This document shows positions 9,155-17,487 of a DNA stretch of 64,000 bases, piece by piece. The notes under the pieces were generated by a model. That model was not told where the DNA came from and ran no database searches. It saw only the letters and a program-made list of their open reading frames with translations. This stretch comes from CCMP332 sp040218795 (GTDB taxonomy: Bacteria; Bacteroidota; Bacteroidia; Cytophagales; CCMP332). The stretch is taken from the NCBI GenBank assembly GCA_040218795.1, contig JAVJQT010000001.1, forward strand, positions 294,360-358,359. Direction: 5' to 3'. Within the stretch, counting starts at the first letter, position 1. Each line of letters starts with the position of its first letter. The position numbers and the translations under genes were made by a program.

Positions 9155-10060
9155 TTACCAACTTCCTGAAGCGCCACCGCCGCCAAAACTTCCGCCGCCG
9201 CCGCTGAATCCTCCGCCAAAACTTCCTCCGCTACTAAACCCGCCACCACCGAATCCGCCATAGCCTCCATAACCGCGATAACCTCCACTACTGCGACCAC
9301 CACCATAACCGGTGAGGTTTACGATAAAGGTTAAGAAAACAGATATGACAGCTGCGACTGCAAAAATTGAGAACAACAAATAATAAATTAAAAATGCAGC
9401 GCCAAAAATGATTATACTGGTTTTTAGTCTTCCTAATTTCTTTTTAAGTGCAGCTCCGATGGAAATAATCAATATCATGAAAATCATGGTTAGTGGAGCA
9501 ATCAATCCAAAATTTTGAAAATCCTTAGTTGTTTCCTGACTTGGTGTAGGCAAGGCCTCGCCATTGATTAAATCCACAATGGCATGTACACCTTCATTAA
9601 TGCCATGGTAAAAATCTCCCGATCGAAATTCGGGTAATATGATGGTTTCAATAATTCTTTTGGAATAAGCATCAGGAATGGCGCCTTCAAGTCCATAACC
9701 CACCTCTAATCTGATTTTGCGATCCTCCTTAGCCACAATTAAAATAACCCCATCATCCTGGCCTTCTCTACCAATTTTCCATTTGTCTGCCACTCTGATT
9801 CCAAACTCTTCTATACTTTCTTCTGCTGTGGTGGGAATAATTAAAACGACGACTTGACTCCCTTTTTTTGAGCTGAATTCGAATAAGAAGCTATCAATTT
9901 TTGCCTTTTGTGAAGACTGTAATGTGGAAGTGAGGTCTGTTACAGGACTTTCTAATTTGGGAATCGAGACAAGATCTTGCGCATAAACAAAGCTGTTTGC
10001 CAAGAGAAAAGTCAGCAAGAATGAGATAAATAATGCTTTTATAGTATTTGTTTTTGACAT
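9155..10060 (-). CDS. TPM-domain protein with Gly-rich tail (YgcG-like)
   Basis: 301 residues from MSKTNT (an upstream ATG at 10078 would add six residues). Signal peptide (ending NSFVYAQ), then a TPM domain (about 30-175: PVTDLTSTLQSSQKAKIDSFL, GSQVVVLIIPTT, DKWKIGREGQDDGVILIVA, LEVGYGLEGAIPDAYSKRI), two membrane helices (about 190-245), and a terminal Gly/Ser/Tyr-rich tail ending in ...GASGSW. This is the classic YgcG architecture, usually next to LemA, as here: lemA is divergent 73 bp away. The fold and the gene pair are well known; the biochemical role in this phylum is not settled. Confidence 0.88.
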   Translation of the reverse strand: MSKTNTIKALFISFLLTFLLANSFVYAQDLVSIPKLESPVTDLTSTLQSSQKAKIDSFLFEFSSKKGSQVVVLIIPTTAEESIEEFGIRVADKWKIGREGQDDGVILIVAKEDRKIRLEVGYGLEGAIPDAYSKRIIETIILPEFRSGDFYHGINEGVHAIVDLINGEALPTPSQETTKDFQNFGLIAPLTMIFMILIISIGAALKKKLGRLKTSIIIFGAAFLIYYLLFSIFAVAAVISVFLTFIVNLTGYGGGRSSGGYRGYGGYGGFGGGGFSSGGSFGGGFSGGGGSFGGGGASGSW

Positions 10061-10133
10061 TATTTGAGTAAATATCATTTGAAAAATTAAAGAATAAAAG
10101 CTTATGCTTAATTTTACGTCAAAACACTAAATT

Positions 10134-10718
10134 ATGAAAAGATCCTGGATCATTATAGGCGTAATAGTACTTGTACTTATTATAGCTTATTCAAGTATTA
10201 AAGGCACGTATAATTCAATGGTTGGCAAAGATGAATCTGTTTCCGCGCAATGGGCCAATGTAGAAACACAATACCAAAGAAGACTTGATTTAATTCCAAA
10301 CCTGGTCAATACGGTAAAAGGATTTGCCGAACAGGAAAAGGATGTATTAGTGGGCGTTACAGAAGCAAGAGCGAATGCAAGCAGTATTAAAATCGATCCA
10401 TCCAATGCGGCTGATCTTCAAAAGTTTCAGGCGGCACAGGGTCAACTAAATTCTGCCCTAAGCAGATTATTAGTTACCGTAGAGCGCTATCCCGACATCA
10501 AGTCAAATCAGAACTTTCTAGAGCTTCAGGCGCAATTGGAAGGTACCGAAAACCGCATATCTGTTGAAAGAAAACGCTTTAACGAGGCTGTAAGGGATTA
10601 TAACACCTATATCCGTCAATTTCCAAATAACATTTATGCCGGATTTTTTGATTTTGACAAAAGACCAATGTTCGAAGCAGATGAGGGTGCTGAATCAGCT
10701 CCAAAGGTTGAGTTTTAA
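10134..10718 (+). CDS. lemA: LemA family protein
   Basis: 194 residues: short cytosolic N-terminus, one membrane helix (about 4-22: WIIIGVIVLVLIIAYSSI), then the all-helical LemA domain with the signature YNSMVGKDESVSAQWANVE, YQRRLDLIPNLVNTVKGFA, YPDIKSNQNFLELQAQLEGTENRI and YNTYIRQFPNNIYAGFFDF. It is divergent from the TPM-domain operon, a pairing found in many bacteria. The length and all conserved blocks are normal. LemA is thought to be a membrane scaffold; its exact role is unknown. Confidence 0.95.
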   Translation: MKRSWIIIGVIVLVLIIAYSSIKGTYNSMVGKDESVSAQWANVETQYQRRLDLIPNLVNTVKGFAEQEKDVLVGVTEARANASSIKIDPSNAADLQKFQAAQGQLNSALSRLLVTVERYPDIKSNQNFLELQAQLEGTENRISVERKRFNEAVRDYNTYIRQFPNNIYAGFFDFDKRPMFEADEGAESAPKVEF

Positions 10719-10749
10719 TTGGTTTCTGAAACTATTTTTTTCTCTGGCA

Positions 10750-10780
10750 CAAGTTTTGTTTTCAAATGGCATCTAAGTAA
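10750..10780 (+). promoter_or_regulatory. Probable ECF sigma promoter of the Spy-like gene (copy 1)
   Basis: CAAGTTTT, 8 variable bases, then ATGGCATCTAAGTAA, ending 21 bp before the start codon at 10802. The same 23 positions with the same 8-bp gap recur at 11896-11926, differing at one base. The layout (AAG-type -35, 16 bp, CATCTAA-type -10) suits an ECF sigma factor rather than the TTTG/TAnnTTTG of the primary sigma factor. Confidence 0.65.
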
Positions 10781-10801
10781 TTGTAACAAAAATTTAAAAT
10801 C

Positions 10802-11266
10802 ATGAAAAGGAGAATCAAATTATTCAGCGGAACATTTTTAGCAATGCTCTTATTAAGCTTACCGATGATGTCGATGGCACAGGAAGCTGAACAAAGACAG
10901 AAAGGTCAGGAAATGCGCAAGGACCGAATGGCAAATATTGAGGAAAGAATTCCGGATCTGACCGAAGATCAAAAGGAAAATATAAAGTCCATTCGGCTTT
11001 CAGCTATGAAGGACATGAAACCCTTGAGAAATGAATTGGGAGAAAAAGAAGCGAGATTCAAAACACTCAGATCTGCTGATAAACCTGATATGGATGCTAT
11101 TAATAAGCAGATAGATGAAATAGCTGCATTGAAAGCCAGTATTTCAAAAAGAGAAGTAAAAGCACAACAGGACATACGTGCCTTGTTAAATGATGAACAA
11201 AAGATGGCTTTTGACATGCATAGAGAAAAAAGAATGCAAAAGGCCAAACACAAAGTGCATCATTAA
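10802..11266 (+). CDS. Spy/CpxP-like periplasmic protein
   Basis: 154 residues with a signal peptide (MKRRIKLFSGTFLAMLLLSLPMMSMAQ) and a wholly helical, highly charged mature part. IPDLTEDQKENIKSIRLSAM carries the LTxxQ motif of the Spy/CpxP/ZraP group, followed by KEARFKTLRS and DIRALLNDEQKMAFDM. Such proteins act as periplasmic chaperones or metal/stress sensors. A His-rich end (KHKVHH) could bind metal. It precedes the ECF sigma gene, has the proposed ECF promoter in front and a strong terminator behind. A second member of the family, membrane anchored, is encoded at 12229-12723. Confidence 0.82.
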   Translation: MKRRIKLFSGTFLAMLLLSLPMMSMAQEAEQRQKGQEMRKDRMANIEERIPDLTEDQKENIKSIRLSAMKDMKPLRNELGEKEARFKTLRSADKPDMDAINKQIDEIAALKASISKREVKAQQDIRALLNDEQKMAFDMHREKRMQKAKHKVHH

Positions 11267-11287
11267 AAACTAATTGATAAAATTTCG

Positions 11288-11315
11288 GGCCATTCCGCAA
11301 AGAATGGCCTTTTTT
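11288..11315 (+). terminator. Rho-independent terminator after the Spy-like gene
   Basis: Perfect 7-bp stem GGCCATT / AATGGCC with an 8-base loop, followed by a run of six T. It lies 21 bp after the stop of the Spy-like gene and 11 bp before the sigma gene, so transcription of the sigma gene may depend on partial read-through or a promoter inside the short gap. Confidence 0.85.
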
Positions 11316-11326
11316 ATTTCTGACCT

Positions 11327-11893
11327 ATGGTTCAAAAGTCCGATGAACAATTGCTTATTGAAACAGGAGAGGGCCTTAATGAGTCCTTTCGTGAATTGGT
11401 AAGCCGTTTTCAGGACAGGGTATACAACACTTGTTTTGGTTTTCTTAAACGACAGGAGGATACAGAAGAAATAGCGCAGGACGTATTTCTTCATATCCAT
11501 GAGAAAGCCAAAACCTTCAGAAGTGAATCAAAAGCCGGCACCTGGATATACAGGATTGCCGTCAATAAATCACTTGAATTTTTAAGATGGAAATCTAGAG
11601 AAAAACGCAGTGGATTTTTTAATACCATCTCTATTGAAGATCAAAAAAACAGGTCAAATTGGGAACATCCCGGAATTCAAATGGAAAATAGGGAAAGAGC
11701 AACAATCCTCTATTCAAAAATTGAATCTCTGCCTGAAAAACAAAGAATAGCTTTTGTGCTACATAAAATAGAGGGTATTTCATATAAAGAAATTGCCGAG
11801 ATCATGGAATTGAGTTTAAGCGCCGTTGAATCATTGATTTTCAGGGCAAAAACAAACCTGAGAAAAGAACTGGAAAATTATTATAAGTCCTGA
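11327..11893 (+). CDS. ECF-type RNA polymerase sigma factor
   Basis: 188 residues. Sigma region 2 (about 15-90) shows FRELVSRFQDRVYNTCFGFL, EDTEEIAQDVFLHIHEKA and AGTWIYRIAVNKSLEFLRW. Region 4 (about 125-180) shows LPEKQRIAFVLHKIEGISYKE and MELSLSAVESLIFRAK. It lacks region 3 and has no C-terminal extension, so it is a minimal ECF factor. It is followed at 40 bp by a small membrane protein with anti-sigma features and a periplasmic sensor, an order reminiscent of the cnrYXH and related metal-stress cassettes. Two matching promoter copies beside it suggest that it controls the neighbouring genes (inference). Confidence 0.93.
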   Translation: MVQKSDEQLLIETGEGLNESFRELVSRFQDRVYNTCFGFLKRQEDTEEIAQDVFLHIHEKAKTFRSESKAGTWIYRIAVNKSLEFLRWKSREKRSGFFNTISIEDQKNRSNWEHPGIQMENRERATILYSKIESLPEKQRIAFVLHKIEGISYKEIAEIMELSLSAVESLIFRAKTNLRKELENYYKS

Positions 11894-11895
11894 AA

Positions 11896-11926
11896 CAAGT
11901 TTTTGAAAGATATGGCATCTAAATAA
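11896..11926 (+). promoter_or_regulatory. Probable ECF sigma promoter of the anti-sigma/sensor pair (copy 2)
   Basis: CAAGTTTT, 8 variable bases, ATGGCATCTAAATAA, ending 7 bp before the start codon at 11934. It matches the element at 10750-10780 in 22 of 23 conserved positions with identical spacing. The leader would be only a few bases long. Confidence 0.65.
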
Positions 11927-11933
11927 ATACAAA

Positions 11934-12242
11934 ATGGAAAAGGAAAGAGAAATAGAAAAAACCCTGAATAGCCTCGATAATTTGATTAAGGCCAAGGCGC
12001 CGGTATCATTTTACGATGAGCTAGAAAAACGAATGTCTGAAAGAACCATTATGATTCCAATGCCACTGTTAAAAATTGCCGCAACGGTCATTCTAATATT
12101 AAACCTTTCCATTTTCTTTCGTACTCAAATCGTTGAGCTTTCATTTAACAATAATGCTGTAGAGTTAAATGATGACTATTTTAATAATTACAGCATTGAT
12201 CTTGAATCTTACACTGAAATAGCCGAAAATGAAGGATACTAA
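11934..12242 (+). CDS. Small single-pass membrane protein, candidate anti-sigma factor
   Basis: 102 residues: a charged cytosolic N-terminal ~38 residues (EKEREIEKTLNSLDNLIKAK, FYDELEKRMSER), one membrane helix (about 43-61: MPLLKIAATVILILNLSIFF) and a short acidic outer segment. The position between the ECF sigma gene and a Spy/CnrX-like sensor gene, and the short sigma-binding-type N-terminus, suggest an anti-sigma factor of the CnrY sort. No recognisable zinc-binding (ZAS) motif is present. The last 14 bp overlap the next gene, so translation is coupled. Confidence 0.7.
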   Translation: MEKEREIEKTLNSLDNLIKAKAPVSFYDELEKRMSERTIMIPMPLLKIAATVILILNLSIFFRTQIVELSFNNNAVELNDDYFNNYSIDLESYTEIAENEGY

Positions 12243-12723
12243 AATTTATATTATACTCATCATCAGCCTTGTAATTCTGAATGTATTTAGTCTTGGATTT
12301 ATTTGGTATGGCCATATTAAAGACCATAGAGGAAAACACGACAGGCAAAACAAAGAACATAAAATTGAGAAAATCCTAAAAAAGAATATTGGATTATCAG
12401 AATCCCAAATGCAGGATTTCCATGAAGCAAGATCAAGATATTTTAAGCAAATCAAACCAGTTGAAAAAGAATTGATGGCCACAAAAAAAGCTTTGTTTGA
12501 CGCCAATGTTAGAAATGCTGAAAAAGAAGAAATTTCACCCCTCTTGAGAAAAATAGGCGATTTACATATTAAAATAGACAGCCTTACTTATGAACACTTT
12601 AGAGAGCTGCGTTCTTATTGCAATGAATCACAAATTGAGGAATTCGACAAAATGTTGGAAAAAATGCTGAGAAAGGAATTTGGAAAAAGGGCAAAAAAAA
12701 AGACGAATAAAAGAACTAGGTAA
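12229..12723 (+). CDS. Membrane-anchored Spy/CnrX-like periplasmic sensor
   Basis: 164 residues: an N-terminal uncleaved helix (about 5-25) then a helical, charged periplasmic domain with IGLSESQMQDFHEARSRYF (LTxxQ-type motif), KPVEKELMATKKALFDA and YCNESQIEEFDKMLEKML. The C-terminal ~12 residues are almost all Lys/Arg. CnrX and ZraP-like proteins with this fold sense metal or misfolded protein and control an ECF sigma factor through a small anti-sigma protein. A His-rich N-terminal periplasmic part (YGHIKDHRGKHDRQNKEHK) would fit metal sensing (inference). Confidence 0.78.
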   Translation: MKDTKIYIILIISLVILNVFSLGFIWYGHIKDHRGKHDRQNKEHKIEKILKKNIGLSESQMQDFHEARSRYFKQIKPVEKELMATKKALFDANVRNAEKEEISPLLRKIGDLHIKIDSLTYEHFRELRSYCNESQIEEFDKMLEKMLRKEFGKRAKKKTNKRTR

Positions 12724-12982
12724 TGCGATTATGTGAAATGGATTTTTGCCTGGAGCTTTTAAATCGTTTTACAGCATTATCCCTTAATTTCTCATGTTTG
12801 GTTTTTCTTCCCTGAACATGTTTTCTCCAGCGCTTAAAACTTTTTGGTTTTAACTCAAGACGCATAAGTTCTATTACTTCTTTTTCAGTCATATTAAACT
12901 GAAAGTTAATGGCCTCGAAAGGAGTCCTGTCTTCCCAGGCCATTTCAATAATTCTATCTCGATCTCTTTGTGTCAGACTCAT
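12716..12982 (-). CDS. DUF2805/TIGR03643 family small protein
   Basis: 88 residues starting MSLTQRDRDRIIEMAWEDR. The motif ...WEDRTPFEAINFQFNMTEKEVIELMR followed by LKPKSFKRWRKHVQGRKTKHEKL is the signature of the TIGR03643/DUF2805 family, a short basic, helix-turn-helix-like protein widespread in marine Bacteroidota and Gammaproteobacteria. Its function is unknown. The start overlaps the stop of the dienelactone hydrolase gene (ATGA, 12979-12982), so the two are co-translated. Its 3' end overlaps the sensor gene on the other strand by 8 bp. Confidence 0.9.
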   Translation of the reverse strand: MSLTQRDRDRIIEMAWEDRTPFEAINFQFNMTEKEVIELMRLELKPKSFKRWRKHVQGRKTKHEKLRDNAVKRFKSSRQKSISHNRIT

Positions 12983-13830
12983 TTAAAAGTAGAGCTGAAT
13001 AGCAGTTCCATTTCCTCCCAGCTTGCGCGATCAGCATTTTCATCATAGGCAAGCGGCAGGTTAAATTTAGCACCGAGCGAGTCGGCCCCCGGATTGGTAA
13101 AGGCATGGACAACTCCCGGATAGCTTATGTATTTGTAATCTGCACCCGCGGCATCCATAGCATCTTTAAAAGCCAAAACTTGTTCGGCGGGCACCATTGG
13201 ATCGTCTTCGCCATTGCAAACGAGTACCTTAGCCTTTAGATTTTCGTTCGGCATTACAGGCAATTGAACTCCGGAATGAAATGCTGCAACTGCATCCAGA
13301 TTCATTCCCGAATTGGCCATGGTAAGTACCACGCTGCCACCGAAACAAAAGCCTATGGCACCAATTTTTTCGGGATCAGTATTTTGATTGGAGGCCAAAA
13401 CCTGATAAGCGGCTTCAAATCGCGCTTTTGCTCCTTCGAGATTGCTCATGACCATTCCTGCGAATTTTCCGGCATCCTGAGGGTGTTTCGCTTGTTTCCC
13501 GTCTCCATACATATCAACGGCAAGGGCGACATAACCTATTTCTGCTAGTTTTCTGGCCTGATTTCTCGAATGTTCATTATGGCCCCACCATTCATGAACT
13601 ACAAGAATTCCGGGTTTTGGTTCAGAGTTATTGGCGTCGAAAACCAAGAAACCAATCATCTCAACAGAATCAGCGCTATAAACAATTTCCTCGTATACGA
13701 TTTTTGATTCTTGGACCTTTGTCTCAATAATGGTCGAATCACTTGATTCCGAGTCGTCAGATTGATTTTCGGTTGAACCACAAGCGATAAGAAAGAACAT
13801 TGGAATTAATAATGAGTAAATAGTCTTCAT
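12979..13830 (-). CDS. Dienelactone hydrolase family lipoprotein
   Basis: About 283 residues from MKTIYSLLIPMFFLIACGS, with a lipoprotein signal peptide (lipobox LIAC). Alpha/beta hydrolase of the dienelactone hydrolase family: GILVVHEWWGHNEHSRNQAR (oxyanion region), nucleophile elbow IGFCFGGSV with Cys as in true dienelactone hydrolases, acid DDPMVPAEQ, and His in GVVHAFTNPGAD. Predicted to face the periplasm or outer membrane; the substrate is unknown. An upstream ATG at 13854 would put eight residues before the signal peptide and is less likely. Followed by the overlapping DUF2805 gene. Confidence 0.87.
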   Translation of the reverse strand: MKTIYSLLIPMFFLIACGSTENQSDDSESSDSTIIETKVQESKIVYEEIVYSADSVEMIGFLVFDANNSEPKPGILVVHEWWGHNEHSRNQARKLAEIGYVALAVDMYGDGKQAKHPQDAGKFAGMVMSNLEGAKARFEAAYQVLASNQNTDPEKIGAIGFCFGGSVVLTMANSGMNLDAVAAFHSGVQLPVMPNENLKAKVLVCNGEDDPMVPAEQVLAFKDAMDAAGADYKYISYPGVVHAFTNPGADSLGAKFNLPLAYDENADRASWEEMELLFSSTFK

Positions 13831-14095
13831 ATTTTGGTGTTTTGATCCTAACATTCAATTTAAAAAAATGTTGCTTATTCGAATAAACAAAAAAAATATC
13901 AACCCTAAAGCAATAGACATGGATAAATTTGATCCTGAATTCACAGCAATGACCAAGATGATGATCCGCTATTTACTTCGGAATATTTATTCTTAAGTCA
14001 GAGTAACAATTAGAGAGATATACTTATATTAAAATTATAATTTTAAAATTTTTATGCTTCAAAATTAGCATTAAGCGGTTAAATAGATTTCAAAA

Positions 14096-17000
14096 ATGAG
14101 AAGACTGATACTTTCTTTTGCTACAATTATATTTTTTTCAGATGCTTTTGCCGATGAAGCGCTATGGCTTAGGTACGCCAGTATTTCTCCTGATGGCAAA
14201 CAAATTGCTTTCTCTTATAAAGGCGATATATACAAAGTCAGTAGTTCGGGCGGGGAAGCAAAACAACTCACTGTCCACGAAGCATACGATGCCTATCCAA
14301 TATGGAGCAATGATGCGCAGAGGATCACATTTGCTTCCAAAAGATTTGGGAATTATGACATTTTTATAATGTCTTCAGAAGGTGGGAAAACAACAAGATT
14401 AACCTATCATTCTTCCAACGATTATCCGTGTGATTTCAGCAAAGACAATTCAAAAATCATTTTTACTTCTGCAAGACTGGATGCTCAAAGTTCCGTATTA
14501 CATCCTTCAGGTGTTTTGTCTGAGGCCTATATGGTGGCCGACAGTGGAGGTAGAGTAGAACAAGTTATCACAACACCGGCTGAAGATATTCAGTTTAGTC
14601 CCGATGGAAAAAAGATCATTTACCACGATAGAAAAGGCTATGAAAATAGCTTTAGAAAACACCATACTTCTTCCATTACCCGCGACATATTGATTTATGA
14701 TCTTGAAGCCAAAAAATATCAAAAAGTGGTAGACTGGATGGGCGAGGACAGAAATCCAATATGGAAAAACAATGAAGAAATCTATTTTTTAAGTGAAAGA
14801 AGTGGATCGTTTAATGTTTGGAAAACTAATATTTCATCAGGTTCAGAGAAAAACAGCAGTCAGATAAGTCGATTTGAAACGCATCCTCTAAGGTATCTAA
14901 GCTCAAGTGATGAAGGTACACTTTGCTATACCTTTGACGGAGCACTTTATACACAAAAAGAAGGGGAGGAACCCAAAAGAATAATAGTTGAGGTCAAGCA
15001 GGATGAGCGTTACAATGAAAGCATTGTGAAATTGATTAAGGGTGGGGCTAAGGATTTTGCCGTCTCTCCCAATGGTAAAGAAATTGCTTTTATTGTAAGG
15101 GGAGAGCTATTTGTTACATCAGTGGAATATGGCAATACGAAGCGTATCACCAATACACCTGAACAGGAACGCAGCCCTGATTTTAATGAAGATGGTAGTA
15201 AATTGGTATATGCAGGAGAAAGGGATGGAAGCTGGAATATCTACGAGGCTAGTCTGGATCGCAAAGAGGATAAATACTTTTACAATGCCACAATTATCAA
15301 CGAAAAGGTTTTGATAAAGACCAATAAAGAAACCTTTCAACCGGTCTTTTCACCAAATGGGAAGGAAATTGCTTATCTCGAAGACCGTACAGCGATAAAA
15401 ATCTACAACTTAGAATCGAAAGAGAGCCGATTGGTGCATGGCGGAATTCACAGGTATTCTTATTCAGATGGCGATCAGTATTTCGCATGGTCGCCCGACA
15501 GCGAATGGCTATTGATCGAATTTTTAAGTAGCAACAGATGGAATTACGACATTGGCTTAATTAAAAGTAGCGGTAAAGAAGCACCCATAAATTTGACAAG
15601 ATCAGGTTACAACAACGGACGTGCGAAATTTGGTATGAACGGAGAAATGGTCTATTGGGAAACGGATAAAAACGGTTACCGTTCGCATGGCAGTTGGGGT
15701 TCGGAAAGTGATGTTTACGGAATATTTTTAACCGAAGATGCATGGCAAAAATTTAACCTCAGCAAAGCCGACTATGAATTGTGGAAGGAAGAAAAAGAAG
15801 ACAAAAAGGAAGATGATAAGGATGACAAAAAGAAAAAAGATGAGGAAAAAAGCGATGAATCCTCGGTAAACAAATTGAAAATAGATATGGATGGTCTTTA
15901 TGATCGAAAAAAGAAATTAACCATCCATTCATCCTTCCTGGCCGATTTTCTGGTCGATAAAAATGGAGAAAACCTTTATTATCTCACACGATTTGAAAAA
16001 GGGTATGATTTGTGGAAAACAGACTTTAAGGAAAATGAAACAAAGCTATTAACAAAGATGCAGGCCGGGTATTCAGCTCTGGTTTTTGATAAAGATGAAA
16101 AAAACATCTTTTTAAATGAGAAAGGAAAACTGAGTAAAATAGCTGTTTCAGAGGGAAAGAAAAGCGGTATTTCCTTTAGTAGCGAAATGAATTTGAGCAA
16201 AGATGCCGAAAGAGCATATATGTTTGAACACGCCTGGCGACAATTCAGAGAGAAATTCTATCTAAAAGACTTGCACGGAGTGGATTGGGACATGTATAAG
16301 AAAGAATACGCCAAATTTTTGCCACACATTAACAACTCGATCGATTTCGCCGATATACTTAGCGAGATGCTTGGCGAAGTAAATGCTTCACATACAGGAG
16401 GCCGGCATTTTGATAGTAAATCCACCGGAGATAAAACAGCGAGTTTAGGCGCGTTTTATGATTCAGATTTTAAAGGGAAGGGCTTAAAAATAATCGAGAT
16501 CATGGATAAAAGTCCATTGATTACAGAAAAGGGTTTTATTAAAAAAGGGGTAATTATCGAAAAAATTAATGGTGATCCAATTGAACCCGGGGAGAATTAC
16601 CATATTCATTTCAATAGAATAGAAAATAAAAAGACATTGATCTCCTTTTACAATCCGGGTACCAAAAAGCGTTGGGAAGAAGTAATTACGCCTATTAGTT
16701 TAAATAAAGAGTATCAATTGAGGTACGAACGATGGATAAAAACCAGAGAAGAAGCTGTCGATTCTCTTTCAAATGGACGATTGGGTTATGTTCATGTAGC
16801 CGGGATGAATTCCAGCAGTTTTAGAGAGGTTTATGAAAAAGCCCTGGGTAAACACCATACAAAAGAGGCGCTTATTGTCGATACCAGATTTAACGGTGGA
16901 GGCTGGTTGCACGATGACCTGGCGACTTTTTTAAGTGGCAAACAATACATGAAATTTGAACCCAGAGGTCAGACAAATATGGGAGGTGAGCCATTGGGAA

Positions 17001-17326
17001 AATGGTATAAACCATCCATTGTCTTAATAAGTGAGAGCAATTACTCTGATGCGCATATGTTTCCTTATACCTATAAGGCATTGGGAATAGGAAAATTAGT
17101 TGGAATGCCTGTACCGGGCACAGGTACCGCTGTATGGTGGGAAACCATGATCGATGGTAAAACAGTCTTTGGAATTCCCCAGGTTGGCATGAAAGGCATG
17201 GATGGTAAATTCTTGGAAAACAGTCAGTTAGAACCTGACATTAAAGTGGATAATACAGCTGAAATGGCAGCTAAAGGCTTTGATCAACAACTAATTAAGG
17301 CTGTTGAAATAATGTTAGAGGATTAA
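14096..17326 (+). CDS. Tricorn-like S41 protease with WD40/TolB-type propeller
   Basis: 1076 residues with an N-terminal signal peptide (to about FADEALW). The first ~700 residues consist of repeated PD40/TolB-type blades (SPDGKQIAFSYKGDIYKVS, SNDAQRITFASKR, SPNGKEIAFIVRGELF, NEDGSKLVYAGERDGSWNIY), with a low-complexity Lys/Asp/Glu insert near 565-595. Then follow a helical C1-like region (EHAWRQFREKFYLKDLHGVDWDMY), a PDZ domain (about 780-860) and an S41 catalytic domain with the serine of SNYSDAHMFPY (residue ~984) and RFNGGGWLHDDL. Probably a periplasmic oligopeptide-degrading protease. A terminator follows. Confidence 0.92.
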   Translation: MRRLILSFATIIFFSDAFADEALWLRYASISPDGKQIAFSYKGDIYKVSSSGGEAKQLTVHEAYDAYPIWSNDAQRITFASKRFGNYDIFIMSSEGGKTTRLTYHSSNDYPCDFSKDNSKIIFTSARLDAQSSVLHPSGVLSEAYMVADSGGRVEQVITTPAEDIQFSPDGKKIIYHDRKGYENSFRKHHTSSITRDILIYDLEAKKYQKVVDWMGEDRNPIWKNNEEIYFLSERSGSFNVWKTNISSGSEKNSSQISRFETHPLRYLSSSDEGTLCYTFDGALYTQKEGEEPKRIIVEVKQDERYNESIVKLIKGGAKDFAVSPNGKEIAFIVRGELFVTSVEYGNTKRITNTPEQERSPDFNEDGSKLVYAGERDGSWNIYEASLDRKEDKYFYNATIINEKVLIKTNKETFQPVFSPNGKEIAYLEDRTAIKIYNLESKESRLVHGGIHRYSYSDGDQYFAWSPDSEWLLIEFLSSNRWNYDIGLIKSSGKEAPINLTRSGYNNGRAKFGMNGEMVYWETDKNGYRSHGSWGSESDVYGIFLTEDAWQKFNLSKADYELWKEEKEDKKEDDKDDKKKKDEEKSDESSVNKLKIDMDGLYDRKKKLTIHSSFLADFLVDKNGENLYYLTRFEKGYDLWKTDFKENETKLLTKMQAGYSALVFDKDEKNIFLNEKGKLSKIAVSEGKKSGISFSSEMNLSKDAERAYMFEHAWRQFREKFYLKDLHGVDWDMYKKEYAKFLPHINNSIDFADILSEMLGEVNASHTGGRHFDSKSTGDKTASLGAFYDSDFKGKGLKIIEIMDKSPLITEKGFIKKGVIIEKINGDPIEPGENYHIHFNRIENKKTLISFYNPGTKKRWEEVITPISLNKEYQLRYERWIKTREEAVDSLSNGRLGYVHVAGMNSSSFREVYEKALGKHHTKEALIVDTRFNGGGWLHDDLATFLSGKQYMKFEPRGQTNMGGEPLGKWYKPSIVLISESNYSDAHMFPYTYKALGIGKLVGMPVPGTGTAVWWETMIDGKTVFGIPQVGMKGMDGKFLENSQLEPDIKVDNTAEMAAKGFDQQLIKAVEIMLED

Positions 17327-17349
17327 TTTGCTTTTTTTCAATTGTTTTA

Positions 17350-17378
17350 GGGGATCCGAAAATGGCTCCCCTTTTTTT
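17350..17378 (+). terminator. Rho-independent terminator after the tricorn-like gene
   Basis: Stem GGGGATCC / GGCTCCCC with one mismatch and an 8-base loop, followed by seven T; 23 bp after the stop codon. Confidence 0.75.
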
Positions 17379-17443
17379 GCGCGGGGCTATGTTAATAAGT
17401 GTTTATTAATCAGATAAATTATTTTTCTAGATTTCAATAGACG

Positions 17444-17451
17444 TACTTTGC
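17444..17451 (+). promoter_or_regulatory. Possible -7 element of the helicase gene
   Basis: TACTTTGC, 36 bp before the start codon. It is one base shorter than the Bacteroidota consensus TAnnTTTGC and lacks an obvious TTTG at -33, so the call is weak. Confidence 0.3.
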
Positions 17452-17487
17452 ATTCCGAAATAAGCCCCCCTCTAATATAAATCACAT

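Noticed and set aside
9151..9306. N-terminal Ala/Val-rich extension of the short TPM protein gene
   Set aside because: It is the alternate frame of the Gly-rich tail of the upstream gene; the conserved protein starts at MGRFNF (9150).
13919..13996. A 25-codon open frame (MDKFDPEFTAMTKMM...) in the 240-bp gap before the tricorn-like gene
   Set aside because: Too short, no family and no upstream signal; the gap otherwise shows only AT-rich palindromes (AAAATTATAATTTT at 14031-14044).
14031..14071. AT palindromes before the tricorn-like gene
   Set aside because: Perfect but composed of A/T only, which is expected by chance in a region this AT rich.
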